Under the pieces are notes generated by a model that ran no database searches, had not been told where the DNA came from, and worked only from the letters and a program-made list of their open reading frames with translations. Positions 18,751-27,167 of a DNA stretch of 64,000 bases are shown here, in pieces. The position numbers and the translations under genes are program-made. Numbering within the stretch: position 1 is the first letter of the stretch; every line of letters begins with the position of its first letter. Source of the stretch: Acinetobacter piscicola (lineage in GTDB: Bacteria > Pseudomonadota > Gammaproteobacteria > Pseudomonadales > Moraxellaceae); assembly GCF_002233755.1 (NCBI RefSeq), contig NZ_NIFO01000001.1, forward strand, positions 248,001-312,000, in the 5' to 3' direction.

Positions 18751-20343
18751 TTACTGAATGCTATAGCATTGCTTTAATTTTAAATAATCATAATAGATGC
18801 TGTTCGGTTTATAACGCGCATAATCACACGCTGTTTTAAAACTGGTCTCCTTTTCATTGTAAAGCATTTTAACCAATGTCAGTCCTTGCTTATTTTGATA
18901 AACATCCCACTGTAAATTTGCTGCCATTGGTGAAATTATTTCACCACGCCATGGGCTATTCGCATATGTATAGGTTTGATTTAATGGCAACGGCTGCATC
19001 ATTGCTTTTAATTCTAAACTGGTTGCTAAGGGAATTATAATTTCAGCATGGGCGAATCTTAAAACAGCGACATGATTTTGATTTTTATTCAGTACAGCAT
19101 CAACTTGTTTAAATAAATCTTGTTTTAAACCTTGTGCCATATTGGTTGTATAACCCTGAGCTGTATTAAAGCTAGGGCCCTTGCTGTAGAAATCATTGGC
19201 ATCATTATATTCTGCATAAAATTGAGCTGCACTGGTGGGCATATATGCAGTAAAACGAGTCTGTCCGAGCTCTTCTTTTAAACCACCAGAAATTGAATAC
19301 AACTCATATAAATATGCAGCTGCATCTACAGGGCTACTGATTTTATTTTTTCCTTTACCTGTTTCAGTGATGGTTGCACCATTCGGTGCGATAACGCTAT
19401 AGCCACCATTATTGGCAAAGACATAATTCGATTGACCAATTTTTTGAATAAAATCAGTTTTAAATAATGGGGTTAATACATCCAGTGCAACTTTTTGTGC
19501 ATTTTTATTGGTGTTTAATTCATTCAATTTTTGCGCTAAATCTGGATTATGTTCTTCATAATTTTGATAGGCTAAACTCGCATCATATATTTTTTGATCT
19601 AGTTCTGAAGTGATAGAAGCTAAATCATCTTGAGCATTTAGGCTATGAAAATATAAAAGAAAACGGTTTACACCGCCATCAGCCAAACTTGGACTAACGG
19701 TACTTTTTAAGTTGGTATAACTTGCAGGTGTGATTTGCGCTGTTAAATTAGGTTGTTTTTGAATCAACTCATTGGTAAAGAATTTAGCACTGTCTACTGC
19801 ACGATCTACACCAGAGCTTGAGACTTTGATGGTTTTTCCATCTGTCACAGCTTGATTGAATAATTTAGGTAAACGCTGTAACAGTCGATCTGCAATGCCA
19901 CGATGTTCTTTGATGCCAACTGCACTTTCATTGCCATAACCAAACTGGCGAATACCTTCTACGCCGTAACCAAGTAAAATATTGGCTTTAATCATTGCTT
20001 CAATATCTGGCCCTAACTTTTCTCCAAGCGGTGTTAGTGCATTGTCTTGTTTTGCTTTTAACCATAAATGATAGAGTGCTAAGTCATATTTCATACTTGA
20101 AAGCCCTCGAGAGCCATGTCGAGCAACAAGTTGGGTAAATACAGGCTGAAAATCTGTAGGGACAGCGGTGTAATCTGCAATTTTCTGTTGTGGTAGATAA
20201 GGTTGCTTGGTTTGAAGAAAGGGAATCGATGCTGTATCTGTTGGTGGCGTCACTGTTGCTTCATTATTTTGCTCATTACAAGCGCTTAGAAACATACATG
20301 TGCTGAGGAATAGTGTTGAATAGATCAATTTTGAATATTTCAT
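18751..20343 (-). CDS. Histidine acid phosphatase lipoprotein (MINPP/phytase-like)
   Basis: The 530-residue protein begins with a lipoprotein signal (lipobox LSAC, Cys22), so it should be membrane-anchored. The branch-2 histidine phosphatase motif is present as VARHGSRGLSS near residue 73, with the distal proton-donor motif FAHAEI near 438. The HAE form of the second motif is that of multiple inositol polyphosphate phosphatases rather than the HD of AppA-type phytases. A role in scavenging phosphate from phytate-like or other organic phosphates is likely; no pho-type regulator is adjacent. Several Cys in the C-terminal part (ACDYARYKP, KQCYSIQ) may form disulfides. Confidence 0.85.
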   Translation of the reverse strand: MKYSKLIYSTLFLSTCMFLSACNEQNNEATVTPPTDTASIPFLQTKQPYLPQQKIADYTAVPTDFQPVFTQLVARHGSRGLSSMKYDLALYHLWLKAKQDNALTPLGEKLGPDIEAMIKANILLGYGVEGIRQFGYGNESAVGIKEHRGIADRLLQRLPKLFNQAVTDGKTIKVSSSGVDRAVDSAKFFTNELIQKQPNLTAQITPASYTNLKSTVSPSLADGGVNRFLLYFHSLNAQDDLASITSELDQKIYDASLAYQNYEEHNPDLAQKLNELNTNKNAQKVALDVLTPLFKTDFIQKIGQSNYVFANNGGYSVIAPNGATITETGKGKNKISSPVDAAAYLYELYSISGGLKEELGQTRFTAYMPTSAAQFYAEYNDANDFYSKGPSFNTAQGYTTNMAQGLKQDLFKQVDAVLNKNQNHVAVLRFAHAEIIIPLATSLELKAMMQPLPLNQTYTYANSPWRGEIISPMAANLQWDVYQNKQGLTLVKMLYNEKETSFKTACDYARYKPNSIYYDYLKLKQCYSIQ

Positions 20344-20587
20344 TGTTAAATGAGCAGTTTAGAAAATATGCATAACCCTATAGGTGGCATATGACGATTT
20401 GATGACCTAATGCAAGCAATCTTTTACTGGGCAGTTTTTAGATATTTAGCTGAATATTACATTATCTTTTTAAGCTACTTGAACCTATTAATATTTGTAA
20501 ATATCAATAACTTTTCAATATTTAAAGTATTTTTGCTTTGTGACCATTGAACAATAATACAGCGGTTTTATCGTTTAGTTAATAACT

Positions 20588-20931
20588 TAACGTCAGTTCG
20601 GGATAAACTCTGATGTAAGTTATTGAAAAGATAGATCATGCACAGCGGGGTCTTACCGTTTAAAGTCAGATATAAGGATTAACCCACTTCGTCTTGCACT
20701 TCTCTTGAAATATATTTCAATTTTGTTCAGGTTCGACCTACTTTTCTTTTGGGAAAAGTAGGCAAAACCATTTGTCAGTCGCCAACTCGACAGATACTGT
20801 CAAGTACCTAATATATTGCAAAAACAGTATATTGCAGATCTTGCGGAATATATTCCTCATGCCTCGAACAATGCGACTGACGTTTCCGCGTATCATACAG
20901 TTGGGAATTATTTTATCCCGAGTTCAGGTTA
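20588..20931 (+). repeat. Dispersed MITE-like repeat, copy 2 (344 bp)
   Basis: This is the longest copy. It begins TAACGTCAGTTCGGGATAA and ends with the near-complement TTATCCCGAGTTCAGGTTA, so the ends form 19-bp imperfect inverted repeats. Inside are a 16-bp palindrome (20705-20720), the CCTACTTTTC / GAAAAGTAGG hairpin, and GTCAGTCGC / GCGACTGAC arms. ACT lies directly on both sides (20585-20587 and 20932-20934), which could be a 3-bp target duplication. No ORF is present. Confidence 0.82.
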
Positions 20932-20974
20932 ACTTAATTATGACTTAATAAAGTGATAAGTTACATAATTTTTA

Positions 20975-20989
20975 TAGACGACTGGTCTA
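20975..20989. promoter_or_regulatory. Candidate NemR-type operator
   Basis: TAGAC-GACTG-GTCTA is a 15-bp inverted repeat 21 bases upstream of the TetR-family start. It resembles the E. coli NemR box (TAGACC...GGTCTA) and overlaps the region where the promoter is expected, which fits autorepression of the operon. Confidence 0.6.
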
Positions 20990-21010
20990 ATATTAAATTA
21001 TAGTCAAAAC

Positions 21011-21613
21011 ATGAAACGATCAAACAAAAGTGAAGCAACGCGGAAACACATCTTAGATACAAGTTTCGAACTGGTATTACATAAGGGTTTTGTCGGCGTT
21101 GGCTTACAAGAGATTTTAAAAGCCTGTGACGTTCCGAAAGGTTCGTTTTACTATTATTTTGCCTCAAAAGAAGCTTTTGGTTGTGCTTTGTTAGAGCAAT
21201 ACATACATGACTATAAAGCGAAAATTGAGCAAATTTGGTTGCAGACTGACGGCAGTGCCTATGCACGTTTGATGGCACTTTGGCAGGCATGGATAGAAGA
21301 TCCAATTCATGGCGGTTGGGCCGAAAATTGTCTGATTGTGAAGTTGGCAGCAGAAGTTTCTGATTTATCAGAAGATATGCGGAAAATATTAAACTTTGGT
21401 GTGACTAAACTGACTGAGCGTGTTGCGAGTTTATTACACGAAGGGCAGCAAGAAGGTTCAATTCCGCTACATATTGATCCAAATAAAATGGCACAAGTGA
21501 TGTATCAGCTTTGGTTAGGCGCAGCATTATTAGCAAAACTGGCTCAAGATAAAGCACCACTTCATTTGGCTCTAGAAACCACACAAAATCTATTAGATCC
21601 AATTAAGGAATAA
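21011..21613 (+). CDS. TetR-family regulator, NemR-like electrophile sensor
   Basis: The 200-residue repressor has a TetR HTH at the N-terminus (GLQEILKACDVPKGSFYYYFASKEAFG, 31-57). Its middle segment NCLIVKLAAEVSDLSEDMR is close to E. coli NemR, and C107 matches the redox-active Cys106 that senses electrophiles and reactive chlorine. This supports a role in sensing quinones, aldehydes or hypochlorite, although the ligand is inferred. It is first in a probable operon: the oxidoreductase gene starts 3 bases after its stop. A NemR-box-like repeat lies just upstream. No Shine-Dalgarno is obvious before ATG 21011. Confidence 0.88.
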   Translation: MKRSNKSEATRKHILDTSFELVLHKGFVGVGLQEILKACDVPKGSFYYYFASKEAFGCALLEQYIHDYKAKIEQIWLQTDGSAYARLMALWQAWIEDPIHGGWAENCLIVKLAAEVSDLSEDMRKILNFGVTKLTERVASLLHEGQQEGSIPLHIDPNKMAQVMYQLWLGAALLAKLAQDKAPLHLALETTQNLLDPIKE

Positions 21614-21616
21614 CTT

Positions 21617-22594
21617 ATGCAAAGTATTATTCACCGTAGTTTTGGCGAACCTGTTGATGTATTGGAATTGGCGGAAATGCCACAGCCTGAGCCTAAAGCA
21701 GGACAAGTGCGTATTAAAACAATTCTATCTCCAATGCATAACCATGATGTATGGACAGTACGTGGTAGCTATGGTTATAAGCCTGAGTTACCTGCAATTG
21801 GTGGTAGCGAAGCTGTCGGTATTATTGATGCATTAGGTGAGGGGGTGACAGGTATCGCAGTTGGACAACGTGTTGCTGTTGCTGGCGTACATGGCAGCTG
21901 GGCCGAATACTTTATTGCCCCTGCACAAGCCGTTGTTCCCTTGAACGATGCGATTCCTGATGAATTAGCAGCACAACTCATTGGAATGCCAATCAGTGCT
22001 TTAATGCTACTTGATTTTGTCGATATTCAAGCTGGACAATGGATGGTTCAAAATACAGCCAATGGTGCAGTCGGTAAAACTGTTGCGATGATTGCACAAG
22101 CACGTGGTATTCACGTGATTAACTTGGTTCGTCGTCAAGAAGCGATCAGTGAAATGCAAGCGCTAGGCATTCAACATGTTGTTGCAACAGATAATCCTGA
22201 TTGGCAACAACAAGTTAAAACCATTCATGCTGACCAACCATTGTTAGTGGGTGTAGATTCGATTGGTGGGAAAGCCAGCGGAGAATTATTAAACTTATTG
22301 TCTGAAAATGCATTACTGGTTTCTTTTGGTAGTATGACTGGAGAATTGATGCAAATCTCTTCAGGTGATTTGATCTTTAAACAAGCAACCATGAAAGGTT
22401 TCTGGGCAAGTGTTGTGAATAAACAAATGCCTGCTGAACGTAAAAAAGCATTAATCATTGAGTTGTTAACACTCGCAACGCAGAACAAACTTATTTTACC
22501 TATTGATGGTATTTTTGAGTTTTCAGATATTTCTACAGCTGCGACAAAAGCAACGCAAGGGGCGAGACAGGGGAAAGTTCTGTTAAAGCCATAA
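21617..22594 (+). CDS. Zinc-type alcohol dehydrogenase-like / quinone oxidoreductase (MDR family)
   Basis: The 325-residue medium-chain dehydrogenase/reductase has an N-terminal GroES-like domain (to about 120) and a Rossmann domain with AVGKTVAMIAQARG near 153-166. It lacks the Cys/His set of catalytic-zinc alcohol dehydrogenases, so it is more like NADPH-dependent quinone or enone reductases. HNHDVWTVRGSYGYKPELP and GGSEAVGII mark the substrate and core regions. It follows the NemR-like gene with a 3-base gap, so it should be induced by the electrophiles it reduces. The specific substrate is not known. Confidence 0.87.
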   Translation: MQSIIHRSFGEPVDVLELAEMPQPEPKAGQVRIKTILSPMHNHDVWTVRGSYGYKPELPAIGGSEAVGIIDALGEGVTGIAVGQRVAVAGVHGSWAEYFIAPAQAVVPLNDAIPDELAAQLIGMPISALMLLDFVDIQAGQWMVQNTANGAVGKTVAMIAQARGIHVINLVRRQEAISEMQALGIQHVVATDNPDWQQQVKTIHADQPLLVGVDSIGGKASGELLNLLSENALLVSFGSMTGELMQISSGDLIFKQATMKGFWASVVNKQMPAERKKALIIELLTLATQNKLILPIDGIFEFSDISTAATKATQGARQGKVLLKP

Positions 22595-22615
22595 CTTTAT
22601 TCATTGAGCAAAACA

Positions 22616-22635
22616 GTCAGCCGAGAGGCTGACTT
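22616..22635 (+). promoter_or_regulatory. Intercistronic hairpin
   Basis: AGTCAGCC and GGCTGACT make an 8-bp stem with a GAGA tetraloop between the oxidoreductase and DUF1304 genes. There is no T-run, so it is more likely a stabilising or processing element than a terminator. Confidence 0.45.
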
Positions 22636-22686
22636 GAAATAAAATACCGAATATAGAAACTTAAACATAGAAAAGGAACAATAAAG

Positions 22687-23040
22687 ATGATTGGGCAAAT
22701 ATTGGTTGGGTTGATTGCAATATTACATGTTTACATTTTGATATTAGAAATGTTTTTATGGGATAAACCCTATGGTTTAAAAGCCTTTGGAAATACGCCT
22801 GAAAAAGCGCAATTAACTAAAGTGATGGCACAAAATCAGGGTTTATATAATGGTTTTTTAGCAGCAGGTTTATTTTGGTCTTTACTTGCCCCTGAAACCT
22901 ATGCCTTAGCACTCGCCAATTTCTTTTTGGGCTGTGTATTGGTTGCTGGAATTTACGGTGGCTTAACTGCAAGTAAGAAAATTATCTATATTCAAGCTGT
23001 TCCTGCATTATTGGCGTTATTAGCGGTCAATTTATTCTAA
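22687..23040 (+). CDS. DUF1304 family membrane protein
   Basis: The 117-residue protein has four hydrophobic helices (about 3-23, 50-70, 74-94, 98-116) and the DUF1304 pattern ILHVYILILEMFLWDKPYGLKAFG with a downstream AQNQGLYNGFLAAGLFW. The family has no firm function. It is probably the third gene of the NemR-like operon, 92 bp downstream of the oxidoreductase and after a small hairpin, an arrangement suggesting a role in tolerance to reactive compounds. AAGGAA about 7 bases upstream supports ATG 22687. Confidence 0.85.
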   Translation: MIGQILVGLIAILHVYILILEMFLWDKPYGLKAFGNTPEKAQLTKVMAQNQGLYNGFLAAGLFWSLLAPETYALALANFFLGCVLVAGIYGGLTASKKIIYIQAVPALLALLAVNLF

Positions 23041-23107
23041 GTCTTAAGTAGTGTTGTTGAGTATGACAGTGGTGAGTTTTTACTTGCCACTGTCATTAAC
23101 TTATAAA

Positions 23108-24946
23108 TTATTTTTTAGACGTATCTGAATTCACAGAGATATCGGGCTTGAAACTATCCGCTTGATAAATTAATTGACCTTCTTTATACGTCGCTAAAAT
23201 TTTAATATTCTTAATTTGCTGTGATGGCACTTTCAGTGGATCACGCTCTAAAATAACAAAATCTGCGAGTTTGCCTTTTTCCAATGTTCCTTTATCTTTT
23301 TCCTCAAAATATTGATATGCCGCCCAGTCAGTCACAGATTTCAAAGCAATATAAGGACTGACTTTTTGATCTTCACCTAAAACTTCACCTGTTCGCGTGG
23401 TACGGTTTACTGTTGCGTCAATCACCATCATGTTTTTGGGTGGAATAACTGGTGCATCATGATGTTCTGTAAAAATCATATTTCTTTTTAATGCAGACCC
23501 TGTTGGAGAGATACGATTGGCACGTTCTACACCTAATGTTTCATATTTATGCCAATTACCCCAATAATAAGTATGCAAAGAGAAAAAAGAGGGAATTAAA
23601 CCCAAATGTTGCGCACGATCGAGTTGATCTTCTCGCATGGTTTGCGCATGAATGATGACATTACGCCGATCCGCTTGACCGAATTTTTGATTGGCTATCT
23701 CTATACTATTTAAATATTGGTCGATTGCCGCATCACCATTGGCATGCGCAAGAATTTGCCAGTGTTGTTGATAAGCGAGATTGATGGCATTTTGAACCGT
23801 CGATTGCTCAGGATAAGCAGGGTAGCCACGGTAGTTTTTATCTTGACCCTCAGGCGGAACTAAATATGGCTTTGTGAGCCATGCTGTTTTCCCTTGTGGC
23901 GAGCCATCAAGGCTAATTTTGACACCACCAATTCGAAAATGCTTTTGATATTGCCTACTTGAACCATATTTAAGCATATATGCTTTTTCGTTGATGATAT
24001 CTGGGTATACCACCACATCAATATTCAATTGACCAATTTCAGCAAAACTACGCCATAATTCTGCTGTACCTGCATCTGCACGGCCTTCTTGTACAGTGGT
24101 ATAGCCGTTCTTAATATAAGTATTCAAAGCCGTTTTCGCCATATTTTGCATAATTTCAGGCGGGACTTTGCTAAATGCAGTCGCCATAGCTGAAAATACT
24201 GCAGCCTCTTCTAATACGCCATCAGGCTCTTGAGAACCCGCTTTACGACGAATAATCCCTCCTGTTGGATTCGTTGTATTTTTATCAATGTTGAGCAATT
24301 CAAGTGCTTTATGATTGACTGAGGCCAAATGTCCTGATTGATGCAAAATAATAATCGGTTGGGTGAGTGATACTTTATCTAGATCATCCGCAGTTGGGTG
24401 GCGTTTTTCTTTCAGTTGGGCATCGTCATAACCATTTCCAATAATCCAGCCTTGAGTGGCTTGAATGAATGTCTGATTCTGTTGTTGCCATTGTGATAAT
24501 GCAGTAAGTAATGACGGAATATCTGAGACATTGCCATCAGGCTCAGGATATAAGTTGGCAACGGTTTGTTGTAGCCCGACACTATTGAGATGACTATGAG
24601 CATCTATAAAGCCAGGCAGCATGGTGTAATGCTTTAAATCAATCTCTTGGCTATTTTTAGCTTCTTGTTGTTTGGCTTGTTTTAAATCACCTGCAAATGT
24701 AATACGTCCATCTTGAACCAACAATGCTTCAACATAATGTGGTGTCATGCCTTGCATGGTTAATATTGAACCACCATGGATTAAGATATTTTTTGAAGGT
24801 TGTGAAATTTGAGTATTTCTTTGAGAAGTTTGCTGTGATTGAACGGTATATTGGGGCAGTGTTGTACAACTGGCAATTAAGACGCAACTCGTGATCGATA
24901 GCATGGGGAAAGCTGTTGGGATAAGCTGAGAAAGGCGTAGCAACAT
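23108..24946 (-). CDS. YtcJ-like amidohydrolase lipoprotein
   Basis: The 612-residue product has a lipoprotein signal (IASC, Cys28) and an amidohydrolase_3 domain. The HxH metal motif is GFIDAHSHLNS near residue 112-122, followed by HANGDAAID (about 399) and the C-terminal strand LEKGKLADFVILERDPL typical of this family. Members include N-substituted formamide deformylase and many uncharacterised hydrolases of cyclic amides. The lipid anchor places it on the envelope, unusual for cytosolic YtcJ but common in Acinetobacter. It is a single gene with no metabolic partner to reveal its substrate. Confidence 0.85.
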   Translation of the reverse strand: MLLRLSQLIPTAFPMLSITSCVLIASCTTLPQYTVQSQQTSQRNTQISQPSKNILIHGGSILTMQGMTPHYVEALLVQDGRITFAGDLKQAKQQEAKNSQEIDLKHYTMLPGFIDAHSHLNSVGLQQTVANLYPEPDGNVSDIPSLLTALSQWQQQNQTFIQATQGWIIGNGYDDAQLKEKRHPTADDLDKVSLTQPIIILHQSGHLASVNHKALELLNIDKNTTNPTGGIIRRKAGSQEPDGVLEEAAVFSAMATAFSKVPPEIMQNMAKTALNTYIKNGYTTVQEGRADAGTAELWRSFAEIGQLNIDVVVYPDIINEKAYMLKYGSSRQYQKHFRIGGVKISLDGSPQGKTAWLTKPYLVPPEGQDKNYRGYPAYPEQSTVQNAINLAYQQHWQILAHANGDAAIDQYLNSIEIANQKFGQADRRNVIIHAQTMREDQLDRAQHLGLIPSFFSLHTYYWGNWHKYETLGVERANRISPTGSALKRNMIFTEHHDAPVIPPKNMMVIDATVNRTTRTGEVLGEDQKVSPYIALKSVTDWAAYQYFEEKDKGTLEKGKLADFVILERDPLKVPSQQIKNIKILATYKEGQLIYQADSFKPDISVNSDTSKK

Positions 24947-25191
24947 TTTTATCCCTCATATTAAAATTATAAAAGTTTTAAATTATAAAAATCGATTCAG
25001 GAAAATATATTTAGTGTCAAATCAGTAGATTGAAAATTTAACTTAGCAGAGATGGTTATTTTTGTATAGGAATAAATTAAGCATTCAGCTATTGGCGTTT
25101 ATAGATATCTATTTCAATGATGCTTGAAATTACATTTCTAACTAGGATACAGATAGATATTGCCTAAGACCTATGTATCTAGCTAGACATT

Positions 25192-25217
25192 AAAAAAGCC
25201 ACTTCAAAGTGGCTTCG
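25192..25217 (-). terminator. Terminator after rlpA
   Basis: AAGCCACTT and AAGTGGCTT form a tight hairpin with a run of T residues on the minus strand, 20 bases past the rlpA stop. Confidence 0.82.
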
Positions 25218-25236
25218 TTAAATGCATGCGGTGAAT

Positions 25237-25848
25237 TTACGAGTTTGGACCGTCCACGCGTTCAATGCTTACGCGTCCCGTTCCTGAATTTGTAATACCT
25301 AAACGCTTCGCAGCGCCGTATGAAAGGTCAAGTACACGGTTACCATGGAAAGGACCACGATCGTTTACTTTCACAACCACACTCTTACCATTGTCTTTAT
25401 TCGTCACACGAATATAACAGTTCAATGGAAGGCTACGGTGAGCAGCTGTCAATTCATTCATATCGAATGTTTCACCACTTGCAGTCTTACGACCGTGGAA
25501 TTGACGACCATACCAAGACGCAACGCCTGTTTGGCTAAATTTGCGAACTGTATTTGAAGCTACTTCGTTTAGTTTATCAATTACTGAAGGCTCATCTTCA
25601 GGAACTTGAATCTTAGCTGCAATAGTTTCACGGCGAATTTTATCGCCAGAACGTTCAGTAATTGACAAACTGTTCAAATTTGAAAAATGTGAATTAAAAT
25701 TCGTTGAATCCTTGCTTACTACACGAGAAGCTAGGCTCGAACTATCTGAATCATTGTTTAAGTATGATGACTGAACCATTTCTGAGTTCGCTTGCGTCAT
25801 ACTTAAACCCATGGTCAGGGCTATCATATATTTTAGTGAAGCATGCAT
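25237..25848 (-). CDS. rlpA: RlpA-like septal ring lytic transglycosylase
   Basis: The 203-residue protein has a signal peptide (MHASLKYMIALTMGLSMTQA) and a C-terminal double-psi beta-barrel: GVASWYGRQFHGRKTASGETFD, followed by TAAHRSLPL and VKVNDRGPFHGNRVLDLSYGAA. RlpA cleaves glycan strands lacking stem peptides and supports cell separation. It lacks the C-terminal SPOR domain of E. coli RlpA, so septal targeting must differ. The region between (about 25-105) is Ser-rich and probably disordered. AGGAG sits 7 bases before ATG 25848. It follows mltB and rodA on the same strand with a 286-bp gap. Confidence 0.92.
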   Translation of the reverse strand: MHASLKYMIALTMGLSMTQANSEMVQSSYLNNDSDSSSLASRVVSKDSTNFNSHFSNLNSLSITERSGDKIRRETIAAKIQVPEDEPSVIDKLNEVASNTVRKFSQTGVASWYGRQFHGRKTASGETFDMNELTAAHRSLPLNCYIRVTNKDNGKSVVVKVNDRGPFHGNRVLDLSYGAAKRLGITNSGTGRVSIERVDGPNS

Positions 25849-26134
25849 CGTTTAACTCCTTGGAACCTCTGATTTAACTTTCTAAGTCGCTGAAAATTAA
25901 CCCATAGAGGTCTGTAAATTCACTTATGCAACTGCATTTAACGAAAAGGATAATATTCAAGCAACGTCAAATGTGTCTAGCTTTATTTGTGAAATAGTTA
26001 CAAAAAGGACAAATTCTTACAGGAATTGGTTAAAAAGTAATCAAAAGTGTAACAATTTATTTAATTTGTTGAAAATGCGATCAAATTAACAAATTTATTT
26101 ATTGACTTTTATATATTTGATGAAATTGCAAGTC

Positions 26135-27136
26135 TTATCGACTTACAATTTCAGTGCCTAATAGCCATAAAGCCGTAGCATACATGCGGCTTTTATTATA
26201 GGTCGTGATCACTTGAAAGTTTGGATAAGTGATGTAGTAAATTGGGCCATAATTATCTTGCAATTGAATGACATTGACTAAATCTAAGTCATCAATTTTG
26301 ACAATAGGATTGAGCGGTGCAATACCTAAATTTTTAATTGAACCATAAGGAACAGGTTGAGTTAGATCTTTAGCAATAATTGCATCGGGATTATTGCCTG
26401 TATAACGTGCTAGGAAGCCGATTGGTTGATTTCTTTGCCAACCATGCTGTGCTAAATAGTTAGCAATTGAACCAATCGCATCTACAGCGGAATTTCTAAG
26501 GTCGACATGCCCATTTCCATCATAGTCCACCCCAAATTTAGAAATATTACTTGGCATGAATTGAGGAAAACCAACCGCACCTGCATATGAGCCGACAATT
26601 GAGTTGGTTGGTACATCATCTTTATATGACCAAGCAATTAAAGCACCTAGCTCATCTTGAAAATATTGTGCACGTCGTGGATAACCGAAGCCAAGTGTCG
26701 CAAGTGCATCACGAGTGATAAATGAGCCCTTATTTGAGCCGTAGCCTGTTTCTACCCCTAAGATCCCTAGAATGATGGCTTGAGGGACGCCAAATTGCTG
26801 TTCAGCGCGATTTAGGGTATCTGCATACTGGTTTTTAAAACGGACACCACGTTGAATTGTACCTTCCGAGAGGAAATTGGTTTTATATTCATACCAAGGT
26901 TTACTCTCTCCAGGTCGATTCATAATGTTAATAATATTGGGAAGGTTTCTGGAACCATTCATTGCCCAATCGACTTGCTCACTACTTAAACCATAGGTTT
27001 GCATGGTTTTTGCTTTAAAATTGTTATAGTCGGGATGACTTGCAAACTCATTGGCTTGGCAAAAACTGGTAATAGAAAATGCAGCTGCACAAAAAGATAG
27101 GTTTCTTACTTTTTGCAAAAGCCCAAAATTAAACAT
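26135..27136 (-). CDS. mltB: Lytic murein transglycosylase B
   Basis: The 333-residue enzyme cleaves the MurNAc-GlcNAc bond of peptidoglycan to give 1,6-anhydro ends. Key signatures are the catalytic Glu in GILGVETGYGSNKG, the ATLGFGYPRRAQYF loop and VGFPQFMPSNISKFGVDYDG. A signal peptide ends near residue 28 (SFCQA); there is no lipobox Cys at the usual site, unlike E. coli MltB. GGAAATAT precedes ATG 27136. It lies 31 bp downstream of rodA, so the two form an operon coupling rod-wall synthesis with cleavage. Confidence 0.93.
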   Translation of the reverse strand: MFNFGLLQKVRNLSFCAAAFSITSFCQANEFASHPDYNNFKAKTMQTYGLSSEQVDWAMNGSRNLPNIINIMNRPGESKPWYEYKTNFLSEGTIQRGVRFKNQYADTLNRAEQQFGVPQAIILGILGVETGYGSNKGSFITRDALATLGFGYPRRAQYFQDELGALIAWSYKDDVPTNSIVGSYAGAVGFPQFMPSNISKFGVDYDGNGHVDLRNSAVDAIGSIANYLAQHGWQRNQPIGFLARYTGNNPDAIIAKDLTQPVPYGSIKNLGIAPLNPIVKIDDLDLVNVIQLQDNYGPIYYITYPNFQVITTYNKSRMYATALWLLGTEIVSR

Positions 27137-27167
27137 AGGTTATATTTCCTAATTATTTATGATGAAA

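Noticed and set aside
20961..21305. Minus-strand ORF overlapping the NemR-like gene
   Set aside because: It is antisense to a clear TetR-family gene and has no coding signature of its own.
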